Source of the DNA: Solirubrobacterales bacterium
Lineage (GTDB): Bacteria > Actinomycetota > Thermoleophilia > Solirubrobacterales > Solirubrobacteraceae
Assembly: GCA_027449125.1 (NCBI GenBank)
Contig: DAIDME010000099.1
Span: 1 to 64,000 of the forward strand
Reading direction: 5' to 3'
DNA: 64,000 nt
Below the pieces are notes generated by a model. It ran no database searches, was not told where the DNA came from, and saw nothing but the letters and a program-made list of their open reading frames with translations. The first letter of the stretch is position 1; the number at the start of each line of letters is the position of its first letter. Both the position numbers and the translations under genes were made by a program. Shown one piece after another: positions 35,688-43,446 of the stretch.

Positions 35688-36864
35688 GGCGTTCAGAGCT
35701 ATCTGCACGGCTCCGTGCAGCTCTCGACGGAGCACAAGGGCAAGCCGCGCAAGCATCCGGTGTGGGTGCTGCGTTACCGGCTGCCGAGCGGCAAGGACTC
35801 CCGCAAGACGCTCGGCAAGGCATGGCTGAAGGCGAGCCGGCCGGCTGCCGGCTTCATCACCGAGGCGCAGGCGAACGCGGTGGCGCAGAGGTTCCTCGAC
35901 GAGCATGCGGCAGCAGCGCCCGAGCACAGGCAGAGCCTGGGTGCTGCATGCGCGGCGTTCGTCGCTTACTGCGAAGGGGAGCGCGGCCTGCGCCTCGACC
36001 GTGCACGACTACCGCCGGATCGCCGATCGCCTCTGCGAGCGTCCGTGGCGGCAGGGAACCACGTGGCGCGACCGGCCGCTCGACAGCTTCACCGATGACG
36101 ACCTTCTGGCGGTGCGCCGCGAGCTGGTCGCGGCCGGGCGGAACCCGGACACCTTGAACCACTACCGACGGATCGTCCGCGGTGCCTTCGGCACCCATGC
36201 TCTCTCTCCCGCCCTCGCCTGGCAGTGGGCCGGGGCGAAGCCCGAGAGCGAAGGCAAGTTGCGGTTCTACACGCCCGCGCAGTTGGCGGCGCTCAAGCGC
36301 CACGCGCGCTCGGACTTGGACGTGGCGATCTACACGCTCGCCGCGGAGGCCGGTCCGAGGCTCAGCGAGATTCGTGGTCTCAAGGTCCGCAATGTGGACT
36401 TCGGTGTCGGTGTGGTCCGCTTCGAGGACGGTTTCACGACCCGCGGCGGTCACGCTGGGAACAAGGGGCGGCGCGTCCGCTCGGTGCCGATGAGCGACAA
36501 CGTGCGAGGGGTCCTCTGGCCGTATTGCAAGGGGCGGCCGGCGGATGCGCTGGTGTTCGAGCACGGGTCCAAGCCGGGTGAGCCGATCTGCGGCATCAGC
36601 CTCTACCGGCGGTTCCGAAGCGCCGCCAAGCGCGCCGGTCTCCCGATCCTGCGCTTCCACGACCTGCGCCACTCCTTCGGTACGCAGGCGATCCGCGCCT
36701 TCAACATCTATGAGGTCCAGCGGATGATGGGGCACCGCCACATCACGACCACCGAGCGCTATCTGCACTATGCGCCGAACCCGGAGGCTGCGGCCAAGCT
36801 GTCCGGCCTCTGGGGCGACACAGCAGCGCCCGGCACGGTTGCGCAACTGCGCCGCACCGCGTGA
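35670..36864 (+). pseudogene. Tyrosine integrase, frameshifted between N-terminal and catalytic domains
   Basis: The frame from TTG 35,670 encodes an arm-binding domain (HKGKPRKHPVWVLRYRLPSG, RKTLGKAWLKASRPAAGF) and the start of the core-binding domain up to FVAYCEGERGL. The protein continues in the +1 frame as ASTVHDYRRIADRLCERPW, so one extra base (or two missing) lies near 35,990-35,997. The catalytic domain is complete: Arg in AGPRLSEIRG, HDLRHSFG, GHRHI and the nucleophile Tyr in TTERYLHYAP. The catalytic frame alone is open from 35,905. It belongs to the phage/ICE integrase type. Confidence 0.85.
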
Positions 36865-36867
36865 TGA

Positions 36868-36889
36868 TTTGGGGAGCCCTTGTGGAGCC
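36868..36889. repeat. Arm-type repeats at right end of element B
   Basis: TTTGGGGAGCC directly after the integrase stop, followed by the degenerate copy CTTGTGGAGCC, 72-94 bp before the tRNA core. Confidence 0.65.
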
Positions 36890-36961
36890 TTCGCTCTCCA
36901 AGGGCCGCCTCCAGAACCGCCGGCGCTCCGGAACCTCAGTGTTTGCGGGCGATCCGACAAA

Positions 36962-37032
36962 AGGCGACGACCGGACTCGAACCGGTGTAAACGGCTTTGC
37001 AGGCCGCTGGATAGCCGCTCTCCCACGTCGCC
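36962..37032 (-). tRNA. tRNA-Cys (anticodon GCA), integration target
   Basis: Acceptor GGCGACG pairs with CGTCGCC. Anticodon loop is CTGCAAA (GCA). T-arm ACCGGTTCGAGTCCGGT. No encoded CCA. Its 3' half (36,962-37,002) is the third copy of the 41-bp att core. It sits 22 bp beyond the stop of the VOC gene. Confidence 0.94.
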
Positions 37033-37053
37033 AGGAGCAGGCGCTAGGTTAGC

Positions 37054-37944
37054 TCAGAGCGTGAGCAGCAGGCCGTTACCGCTCGGGTCGCGGATCAGAG
37101 TCGCGCCCCCCGGCGCAGGATCGGCGGCCAGCCCAGCCGCTTGAATGCGCGCCAGCAGAGCGTCGAGCGAGCCTTGGTCGGGCAAGCGCAGCTCAAAGGC
37201 TCTGAGCCCAACCGAGCCGGGCGCGGCCGCGTGGCCGCCGCGGCTCTGCCAGGTGTTCAGGCCGAGGTGATGGTGATAGCCGCCGGCCGCGACGAAGAGC
37301 GCGCCGGGATAGGCCCTGACCATCACGTCGAACCCGATCACCGCGTTGTAGAAGCGCTCCGTCTGCTCCAGTTCGGAGACCTGGAGGTGTACGTGCCCGA
37401 CGCGCGTGCCGGCCGGCATCGGCGCGTCGACGAGCGCGGTTGCATCAGCCTGGCTGAGTTCGCCGACCAGCGCGTCCACGTCGAGCGCGAGCGTAGCCAT
37501 CTGCAGCCCACCATCACGGTCGTGGGGCCACTCGCCGCGTGGCCGGTCGCGGTAGATCTCGATGCCGTTGCCGTCCGGGTCGCTTAGGTAGAGCGCCTCG
37601 CTCACGAGGTGGTCGGCGGCGCCGTCGAGCCGCCAGCCGGCTCGGGCCAGGCGGACCAGCGCGGCCGCGAGGTCGATCCTCGTGGGCACCAGGATGGCGA
37701 AGTGGTAGAGGCCGGTGTCACGCGGGTTGCGGGGTGGCGCGGCCGGGTCGGCGGTGAGCGAGAGGAGGGGCGGCCAGCGGGCCGCCCCTCCCAACAGAAC
37801 CGTGCCGTCGGGCTCGTGCGTCGCTGTCAGCCCGAGCGCCCGCTCATAGAAGGCGAGTGAGCGTTCGCGGTCCGAGACCGTCAGTTGCACTCGGCCGATC
37901 GTCGTCTCGGGCGCCAGCCTCTCTGTGGTTACCGTATCTGCCAT
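37054..37944 (-). CDS. VOC-family protein, catechol 2,3-dioxygenase-like
   Basis: 296 aa with two vicinal-oxygen-chelate modules: TTIGRVQLTVSDRERSLAFYERALGL at the N-terminus and TRVGHVHLQVSELEQTERFYNAVIGFDV in the second half. Metal-ligand candidates are the His in GLYHFAIL and VGHVHLQV and the Glu in GNGIEIYRD. AAGGYHHHLGLNTWQSRGG is typical of the Bacillus CatE-like subgroup. The substrate is unknown. It sits in front of an FMN reductase gene, suggesting a small redox or aromatic-response cluster regulated by the MarR protein nearby. Confidence 0.88.
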   Translation of the reverse strand: MADTVTTERLAPETTIGRVQLTVSDRERSLAFYERALGLTATHEPDGTVLLGGAARWPPLLSLTADPAAPPRNPRDTGLYHFAILVPTRIDLAAALVRLARAGWRLDGAADHLVSEALYLSDPDGNGIEIYRDRPRGEWPHDRDGGLQMATLALDVDALVGELSQADATALVDAPMPAGTRVGHVHLQVSELEQTERFYNAVIGFDVMVRAYPGALFVAAGGYHHHLGLNTWQSRGGHAAAPGSVGLRAFELRLPDQGSLDALLARIQAAGLAADPAPGGATLIRDPSGNGLLLTL

Positions 37945-37959
37945 TGCCCTGGGAGCCGG

Positions 37960-38514
37960 TCAAACGGTGACGGTCGCGCGGTGGTGCTCGGCCAGGCCGC
38001 GCAGGACGTGCTCGAGCTGCTCGAGCGTGTCCTCGTCGGTCAGTCGGCCAGCCGCGTCGAACTTGTCCTGTGCGCGGGCGACTGAGAGCTCGACATCGGC
38101 GACGCGGGCGCCGGCGATCCCGAGCGCCTTGCGCAGCGTGTCCTGCGCCCACATGGCGCCGTAATCGGTCTGGCTCGCGCCGATCACGGCGACCGGCTTG
38201 CCGTACAGGGCTGCGTCCGGACCGTAGGGGCGCGAGCCCCAGTCGACCAAGTGCTTCAGCTGCCCGGGCAGCGTCGTGTTGAACTCAGGCGTCGACAGCA
38301 ACAGCGCATCGGCTGAGCGGATCTGCTCCATCAGCTCGGTCGCGCTCGCCGGCGGATCGCTCTCGCGATCTTCGTTGTACGGAGCGAGGCTCTCCAGATC
38401 GTCGTAGATCTCGACCTCGACCTCAGCTGGAGCATGCTCTGCGGCCATGCGCAGCAGGCTCGTATTGTACGAGCCTGCCCGCAGGCTGCCGGATATGGCG
38501 AGGATCCTGATCAT
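37960..38514 (-). CDS. NADPH-dependent FMN reductase family protein
   Basis: 184 aa flavodoxin-like fold. RILAISGSLRAGSYNTSLLRMA is the FMN-phosphate loop, LLLSTPEFNTTLPGQLKHLVDWGSR the flavin-binding loop, and GKPVAVIGASQTDYGAMWAQ the third block. This family includes chromate/quinone reductases and azoreductases. It lies 15 bp upstream of the VOC gene, in one operon with it and probably with yceI. Confidence 0.92.
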   Translation of the reverse strand: MIRILAISGSLRAGSYNTSLLRMAAEHAPAEVEVEIYDDLESLAPYNEDRESDPPASATELMEQIRSADALLLSTPEFNTTLPGQLKHLVDWGSRPYGPDAALYGKPVAVIGASQTDYGAMWAQDTLRKALGIAGARVADVELSVARAQDKFDAAGRLTDEDTLEQLEHVLRGLAEHHRATVTV

Positions 38515-38533
38515 CGCGGAGCCTCTACCTCGA

Positions 38534-39079
38534 TCAGGCCTTGACGGCTGAGACGCTGACGATCAGCTTGACGTCGTTGGCGACCAGCAGGTTGCCATTG
38601 GGCAGTGTCTGGTTCCACTCCAGGCCGAACTCACGGCGGTCGATCTTGCCCTCGACCTCGAAGCCGATGCGCTCGTTGCCCCAGGGGTCCTGGCCGTTCT
38701 CAGCGAGCTCGCCGACGAGCTCGATCGGCTTGGTCACGCCCTTGATCGTGATCTCGCCCGTGAGCTTGATCTTGCCGTCCGCGGCCGGCTCGGCGCCCGT
38801 CGAGTTGAAGGTGATCTGCGGGAACTGGGCGGCGTCGAAGAACTCGGGCGACTGCAGGTGCCCGTCGCGGTTCTGGTCGCCGGTGTCAACGGAGGCTGCG
38901 TCGACGGTGCCCGACAGGGTCAGCCCATTGGCGCCGGCCTCGACCTTGCCCTCGAACTTCTTGAAGTTGCCGCGCACCGTCGCGATGCCCATGTGGCGCA
39001 CCGCGAAGCCGACATTGGAGTGGGACGGGTCGACGTTGTAGGTGCCGGCCTGGATTGCCTCTGGGGCGATTGTGGACAT
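38534..39079 (-). CDS. YceI-family lipid-binding protein
   Basis: 181 aa from ATG 39,079, with GGAGG 5 bp upstream. TYNVDPSHSNVGFAVRHMGI, VRGNFKKFEGKVE, ITFNSTGAEP and IKGVTKPIELVGELAENGQDPWG are YceI landmarks. YceI proteins are lipocalin-like and bind polyprenoids. No signal peptide is present, so it would be cytoplasmic. A MarR-type palindrome lies upstream at 39,143. Confidence 0.94.
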   Translation of the reverse strand: MSTIAPEAIQAGTYNVDPSHSNVGFAVRHMGIATVRGNFKKFEGKVEAGANGLTLSGTVDAASVDTGDQNRDGHLQSPEFFDAAQFPQITFNSTGAEPAADGKIKLTGEITIKGVTKPIELVGELAENGQDPWGNERIGFEVEGKIDRREFGLEWNQTLPNGNLLVANDVKLIVSVSAVKA

Positions 39080-39142
39080 ACGTTCCTCCGTGTTGGTTGT
39101 GTGGTCGATGGTTGATCCGACAACCATTACGATAGCACGGGT

Positions 39143-39158
39143 TAGTTGAGACATCAAT
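39143..39158. promoter_or_regulatory. MarR-type operator upstream of yceI
   Basis: TAGTTGA-GACA-TCAAT. The half-sites TTGA/TCAA with a 4-bp centre match the site before the marR gene at 39,768. Confidence 0.65.
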
Positions 39159-39231
39159 CACGAGCGAGGCGCGGCACTTCCGCAACCGTTGTCGGCCGGC
39201 GCCTGGCCCTGACCCGGCGCCGGTCGCGTGT

Positions 39232-39756
39232 CTACTCGACGCTGCAGCTTTCGGTTGCTGGCGGGGCGGCGGGACCGCCCGCCGTGCACTGCCCGCCGCC
39301 GGTGGCGCCCGGCAGGCGGCTGAGCAGCTCGGCCAGCTGTTCCAGTTCCACCGCGGTGAAGTGAGACAGGAAGAGTCGCTCGATCCCCGCGACGTGTGTT
39401 CGTCCTGCGTCGCGCAGCTTCCCGTAGCCGGCGTCGGTGAGGCGTGCATAGGAGACGCGTGCGTCCCGCTCGCATGAGGCGCGCTCGATCATGCCCTGGT
39501 CGACCAGCCCATCGACGAGGCGCGTGATTCCGGAGCGGGTCAGCATCGTGCGCTCGGACAGCGCCGACATCGGCAGCTGGCGGTCGTCTGCCTGCGAGAG
39601 GTAGAGCAGGACCTCGTAGTCGCGCACGGTCAGCTCGTGGTGTGCGATCAGGTCGGCGTCCAACTCGCGCACGATGCCCGCGTGGCTCTGGAGGTACCCG
39701 CGCCAGGCTTCCAGTGCGGCGCCACGAAGGGGGGAGCTGCTCTGCGTCACTGCCAT
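39232..39756 (-). CDS. MarR-family regulator
   Basis: 174 aa from ATG 39,756; the longer frame adds no domain. The winged helix includes LTVRDYEVLLYLSQADDRQL, MSALSERTMLTRSGITRLVDGL and ERASCERDARVSYARLTDAG (wing with the conserved DxR). The C-terminus has several Cys-Gly-Ala residues (GGGQCTAG, ATESCSVE) that could be redox-sensitive, though this is speculative. It is probably autoregulated and controls yceI through the shared palindrome, and may respond to phenolic or quinone stress given its neighbours. Confidence 0.92.
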   Translation of the reverse strand: MAVTQSSSPLRGAALEAWRGYLQSHAGIVRELDADLIAHHELTVRDYEVLLYLSQADDRQLPMSALSERTMLTRSGITRLVDGLVDQGMIERASCERDARVSYARLTDAGYGKLRDAGRTHVAGIERLFLSHFTAVELEQLAELLSRLPGATGGGQCTAGGPAAPPATESCSVE

Positions 39757-39767
39757 CACATGGATTG

Positions 39768-39783
39768 TAGTTGACAGATCAAC
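39768..39783. promoter_or_regulatory. MarR-type operator upstream of marR
   Basis: TAGTTGA-CAGA-TCAAC, 11 bp before the marR start and about 84 bp before the divergent aminotransferase gene, so it may govern both. Confidence 0.68.
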
Positions 39784-39866
39784 AGCACCAGGCGGGCGCC
39801 TCGCGAGCTCTCGCCCGCCGCTTGACGCTTGCCGCGTCACGGTCCGATGTGGTTAAGTCGCAAGCG

Positions 39867-40979
39867 ATGGAAGAGACTCTGCCGACGATGAGCTCGCCGC
39901 CGCACGCCCCGAGCTTCCGGGAACAGTTCCCGGTGCTCGATCGTCGCATCTATCTGAACGCCGGCACGGAAGGGCCGGTGCCGCAGGCGGTCGAGGACGC
40001 CGTCCGCGCGCGAGTGCATCTCGATCTGACGGACGGGCGGGTCGGGCAGGCCTACTTCACGGAGCTGATGGACCTCGCGCAGCGGGCGCGGGCAGGGTAC
40101 GCGACCGCTATGGGCGCCGACTCCGGCGAGGTCGCGCTGACGAGTTCCACGACCTACGGTGTCAACACCGTGCTCGCCGGCCTGCCGCTGTCGGCCGGCG
40201 AGGAGATCTTGACGAGCGACCAGGAGCACCCTGGCGTGCTCGTGCCCCTGCGCCGCGCCCAGGTCGTGCATGGCGTAAAAGTGCGCGTGGTGCCGTTCGC
40301 CGAGCTGCCCGGTGAGGTGCGACCCCGGACGCGGCTCGTGGCCTGCTCACATGTCTCGTGGGTTGGCGGCGAGGTCATGGACGTGGCGGCACTGCGCGAC
40401 GCGGGCGCCCCGATCCTGCTCGACGCTGCGCAGGCGCTCGGGGCCATCCACGTCGACGTTCACGAGCTCGGCGTGGATTTCTACGCCGGGTCCGGCCAGA
40501 AGTGGATGTGTGGGCCGGAGGGCAGCGGCGCCCTCTACGTGCGCCCGGACCGGCTCGAAGAGGTCGAGCCGCCGTTCCCCGGCTTTACGAGCGTCGCGGA
40601 TCACGGGCGCCCGCTGGACTCACGGCTGGCCGCGGGAACGGCACGGCTGGATGATGGCTTCCCGAGCGCTCTGCGCAGCACGTGGGCGCTCGCTGCGATG
40701 GACGTTCTCGCGGCTGCCGGCTGGACCTGGGTGCACGAGCGTGCCGCCGCCGGCGCGGAGCTGCTCGCGGAGCTGCTGCGTGAGCGCGGCCACAAGGTTG
40801 CGCCGCGTGGCCGCACGACGCTCGTCTCCTGGGCGGCCGAGGATGCCGATGCCGAAGTCAAGCGACTGCTAGCCGAGGGCATTGTCGTGCGTAGCATCCC
40901 AGCAGCCGGGCTGGTCCGCGCCTCGGTCGGCGCTTGGACCAGCGAGGAGGAGATACACCGCATGGCCCAGCTGGCCTGA
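39867..40979 (+). CDS. Class V aminotransferase-fold PLP protein
   Basis: 370 aa from ATG 39,867 (ATG 39,888 also possible). FREQFPVLDRRIYLNAGTEGPVP opens the fold. SDQEHPGVLVPLRRA, CSHVSWVGGEVMDVAAL, APILLDAAQALGAIHVDV and the Schiff-base Lys in YAGSGQKWMCGPEGSGALYV match the cysteine desulfurase/kynureninase/isopenicillin N epimerase group. There is no IscS-type catalytic Cys loop, so a desulfurase role is not supported. Divergent from marR. Confidence 0.88.
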   Translation: MEETLPTMSSPPHAPSFREQFPVLDRRIYLNAGTEGPVPQAVEDAVRARVHLDLTDGRVGQAYFTELMDLAQRARAGYATAMGADSGEVALTSSTTYGVNTVLAGLPLSAGEEILTSDQEHPGVLVPLRRAQVVHGVKVRVVPFAELPGEVRPRTRLVACSHVSWVGGEVMDVAALRDAGAPILLDAAQALGAIHVDVHELGVDFYAGSGQKWMCGPEGSGALYVRPDRLEEVEPPFPGFTSVADHGRPLDSRLAAGTARLDDGFPSALRSTWALAAMDVLAAAGWTWVHERAAAGAELLAELLRERGHKVAPRGRTTLVSWAAEDADAEVKRLLAEGIVVRSIPAAGLVRASVGAWTSEEEIHRMAQLA

Positions 40980-41112
40980 GCTCAGACGAGCCGCGCCTCG
41001 CGCTCCCACGATCCGTCGCCGGCCGGGCAAGCCGGCGGTCAACGGCATCTGAACCACCGCCTAACCAGACCTACGCACAGCCTGGCTAACGTCAGGGACG
41101 GGAGGAGTCAAC

Positions 41113-41214
41113 GTGCTTGGTGGCATCGGTTTCGAACAGGCGTGGCGGATCGCCTTCTGGGTGGTCGTGGTACTCGCGGCAATCGTGGTCGGGGCGCAGG
41201 CGATCCTCGGCTGA
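41113..41214 (+). CDS. 33-aa single-span membrane microprotein
   Basis: GTG 41,113 preceded 7 bp earlier by GGAGG (41,101-41,105). It encodes VLGGIGFEQAWRIAFW and VVVVLAAIVVGAQAILG: a short amphipathic start and one hydrophobic helix. No family is recognised. The good ribosome binding site and the clean membrane span are the only support. Confidence 0.5.
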   Translation: MLGGIGFEQAWRIAFWVVVVLAAIVVGAQAILG

Positions 41215-41349
41215 GCTCCACCGGGTGCTCGCGGCGGCCGGCACCATCTCGGCGAGCCGCAGCCGTCCGGCCATGGTCGGCTGGCGGTCAGCTGCCCGGG
41301 CCCGGCGGGCGGCCTCGCGGGCGCAGCGGTAACGGCTTGCGCTCGTGGT

Positions 41350-41770
41350 TCACCTACACAGGGTCCCGGTGTTGATGACCGGCGGCGCCGGCTGGTCGGC
41401 GACTACGTCGGTCGAGGCGGGCAGCGAAGCGCCGCTGGTGCCCGCGGCGTCGTAGGGCAGCGAGGTGGGGATGTGGCGCCATGCCGCCTGCGCGGTGTGA
41501 GCCACTCGCCAGCCGGCGATCGCCGCCATGTCCACGGGATTGCGATCGGCGTCGCTTAGCTTGAGACGGCTGGTATCGAAGCTGCGCAAACGCACGCCGA
41601 AGGTGCGGCGGTCAGGGTTCGGCGGTCAGCCAGCGGCGAGATCCACCACGGCCCGGGCGTCCGGCCCGTGCCCACGTAATGGACGAAGGACCGGATGGCA
41701 TTGGTCGGGCTGGGCTGCACGATCACCCGAGAGGTCGCGACGACCCCCTCCGAAGACCGGTGCTGCCATC
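41350..41770 (-). pseudogene. SPFH/band-7 (slipin-like) gene remnant
   Basis: Minus-strand pieces in two frames match an SPFH protein: GVVATSRVIVQPSPTNAIRS and YVGTGRTPGPWWISPLADRR (about 41,747-41,612), then after a frameshift RLRSFDTSRLKLSDADRNPV, DMAAIAGWRVAHTAQA, an apparent internal deletion, RHIPTSLPYDAAG and STDVVADQPA. The gene is broken by at least one frameshift and one deletion and ends at 41,350. Confidence 0.72.
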
Positions 41771-41892
41771 GGGCCGGCGGCTGCCGGCGGAGCGCTCGGT
41801 CGGTCGTGTCACACTTGAGGCACCGATTCGCGGCCGGAGCGGCCATGCTCCGCGTTTCAGATCAACCGAGGCCGTACAGGAGGATCACGCCC

Positions 41893-42519
41893 GTGAGCGC
41901 AACCATGAACAGCCAGGAGTGGGACCGTCGCTACAGCGGCACGGAGCTCGTGTGGACCGCGCAGCCGAATCGCTTCCTCGTCGCGGAGATGGAGTCGCTC
42001 CCGCCGGGTCGCGGCCTCGACCTCGCCTGCGGCGAGGGCCGCAACGCAGTCTGGCTGGCGGAGCACGGCTGGCGCATGACCGGCGTTGACTTCTCCGCGG
42101 TGGCGCTCGAGAAGGCGCGGCGGCTGGCCGAAGCTCGTGGCGTTGAGGTCGAATGGTTCGTTGCGGATCTCTTCGCCCACCGACCGGAGCCTCAAGCCTA
42201 CGACCTCGTGGCGATGTTCTACCTGCAGGTCCCGGCTGAGCAGCGGGCGGGTGTGGTGCGCGCCGGCGCCGCGGCGGTCGCGCCCGGTGGTGTCCTGCTG
42301 CTCGTGGCTCACGACAGTGCCAACCTGGAGCATGGCTACGGCGGGCCGCCCAACCCTGCGTTGCTCTACACCGCCCAGGACGTGGTCGGTGATCTGGCCG
42401 GAGCCGGGCTGGCGATCGAGCGCTCCGAGCAGGTCGAGCGCCCGGTCGCGACCGAGGACGGCGAGCGTGTTGCGCTCGATGCGCTGGTGCGCGCGCGGCG
42501 GCCATCGGGCAGCGCATAG
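41893..42519 (+). CDS. SAM-dependent methyltransferase (TehB-like class I)
   Basis: 208 aa. The GTG at 41,893 is preferred because AGGAGGA ends 8 bp upstream; the ATG at 41,905 would be 20 bp away. EWDRRYSGTELVWTAQPNRF is the start typical of these proteins, LDLACGEGRNAVWLAEHGW is the SAM loop, GVDFSAVALEKARRLA motif II and YDLVAMFYLQVP motif IV. The substrate is unknown; small thiols or metalloid oxyanions are possible for TehB relatives. Confidence 0.9.
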   Translation: MSATMNSQEWDRRYSGTELVWTAQPNRFLVAEMESLPPGRGLDLACGEGRNAVWLAEHGWRMTGVDFSAVALEKARRLAEARGVEVEWFVADLFAHRPEPQAYDLVAMFYLQVPAEQRAGVVRAGAAAVAPGGVLLLVAHDSANLEHGYGGPPNPALLYTAQDVVGDLAGAGLAIERSEQVERPVATEDGERVALDALVRARRPSGSA

Positions 42520-42575
42520 CGGTGAGGGCCGGCCTCCACTTGACGTGGGCGCCGCCCACCGCCTATGATCGTCGC

Positions 42576-42935
42576 ATGGCGAGAGGTTCATCCAGAGGGG
42601 CGCGTCCGGTTCGGGCACGCAGCGCGCTGTTGGCGCTGCCGCTGCTGGCGGTAGTTCTGTCGACCCTGCTTGTGGGTGTCGCGGTCGCTGCTCCCAACTT
42701 CCGCATAACCGTCTCGCCGCGGCGGATCGCTACCGGTGGGCGAGTGACGATCACCACCAGTCCACGCGAGCGCTGCACACTGACCGTGAACATCGCCAAG
42801 CGCAGGTTCTCACATCTGATGCCTTACGGCTGGATTCAGGTGACGATGCCGCGCAACTTCCGCGCGGGACGCGTCGGCGTCATGGTCAGCTGCGCCGGTC
42901 AGCGTCGCAGCGGCGGCACCTTCCTCGTGCGCTGA
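42576..42935 (+). CDS. Small exported protein, beta-sandwich-like
   Basis: 119 aa from ATG 42,576. A basic start and ALLALPLLAVVLSTLLVGVAVAA form a signal peptide. The mature part (FRITVSPRRIATGGRVTITT, RCTLTVNIAKRRF, RVGVMVSCAGQ) alternates hydrophobic and polar residues like an Ig-type fold, with two Cys. TATGAT at 42,563-42,568 may be a -10 box, giving a very short leader. Function unknown. Confidence 0.65.
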   Translation: MARGSSRGARPVRARSALLALPLLAVVLSTLLVGVAVAAPNFRITVSPRRIATGGRVTITTSPRERCTLTVNIAKRRFSHLMPYGWIQVTMPRNFRAGRVGVMVSCAGQRRSGGTFLVR

Positions 42936-43245
42936 GGCGCCCGAGACCTGCGGCGGCCAGCGCCCGAACGGCGGCTCAACCCTCTGTTCAGAACAGCTCG
43001 GCCCCGTCAGCTGCCGAGACGGCCCGTGCTCCTGCCAGTCGCGGGCTGTGCCCCTGGGGACGCGGAGGCGGGAACGTCGTCGACGCGGCTTCAGTGGGCA
43101 ATACTGGGCTGAAGCGTCCCTGCAAAACGACTGTTTTTCGGGCGTGGGGGAGCACGGAGGGCAGCGCCGTACGGGCACGCGTGAGCACCTCCGTGCACTT
43201 CTGCACGGGTTACATGCCTGAAAGGGTGTTGCTGGGACAGGCTGG
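42936..43245. other. Intergenic stretch without a recognisable gene
   Basis: No frame here matches a family. The plus-strand frame that runs into the PIN remnant begins within it but only its last 40 codons are family-like. Confidence 0.4.
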
Positions 43246-43366
43246 CGTCGTGGTTTCCGCTGCTTTCGTCTCAGTTGATAGGGATCTTCTCGACCTAGAG
43301 CCCGACGACCTCACAATCTGCTCACCGCGTGTCTTCTTGGACATGCTCGCGGCCGGCGAGAGCTGA
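43246..43366 (+). pseudogene. C-terminal fragment of a PIN-domain toxin
   Basis: The frame reads FVSVDRDLLDLEPDDLTI followed by CSPRVFLDMLAAGES and a stop, matching the end of COG1569-type PIN toxins (compare VTGDQDLLAL and LLTAKQFLAKL in the intact toxin at 24,277). The first two thirds are missing. It lies 80 bp before the IS element. Confidence 0.65.
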
Positions 43367-43446
43367 TCGGTTCGACGGCCGTCTTCGGCGCGGAGTTCGA
43401 GAGGCTTCTCGTCACCGACGCTCAAGCGTGGCGTCCGCCGGCCTGA

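Larger units (their letters stand above)
32594..36961. mobile_element. Integrative element B at tRNA-Cys
   Basis: 4.37 kb between core copy 2 and the intact tRNA-Cys. Contents left to right: arm repeats, a small antitoxin-like frame, a PIN toxin, a secreted protein, a 441-aa zinc-ribbon protein on the other strand and a tyrosine integrase next to the tRNA. Integrase beside the tRNA is the usual layout of tRNA-targeting elements. The integrase frame is broken, so mobility is now doubtful. Confidence 0.85.

Noticed and set aside
35905-36864. Complete short integrase starting at 35,905
   Set aside because: The frame begins with unrelated residues; the true N-terminal domains are in the other frame upstream, so it is better described as one frameshifted gene, although the catalytic domain could be expressed alone.
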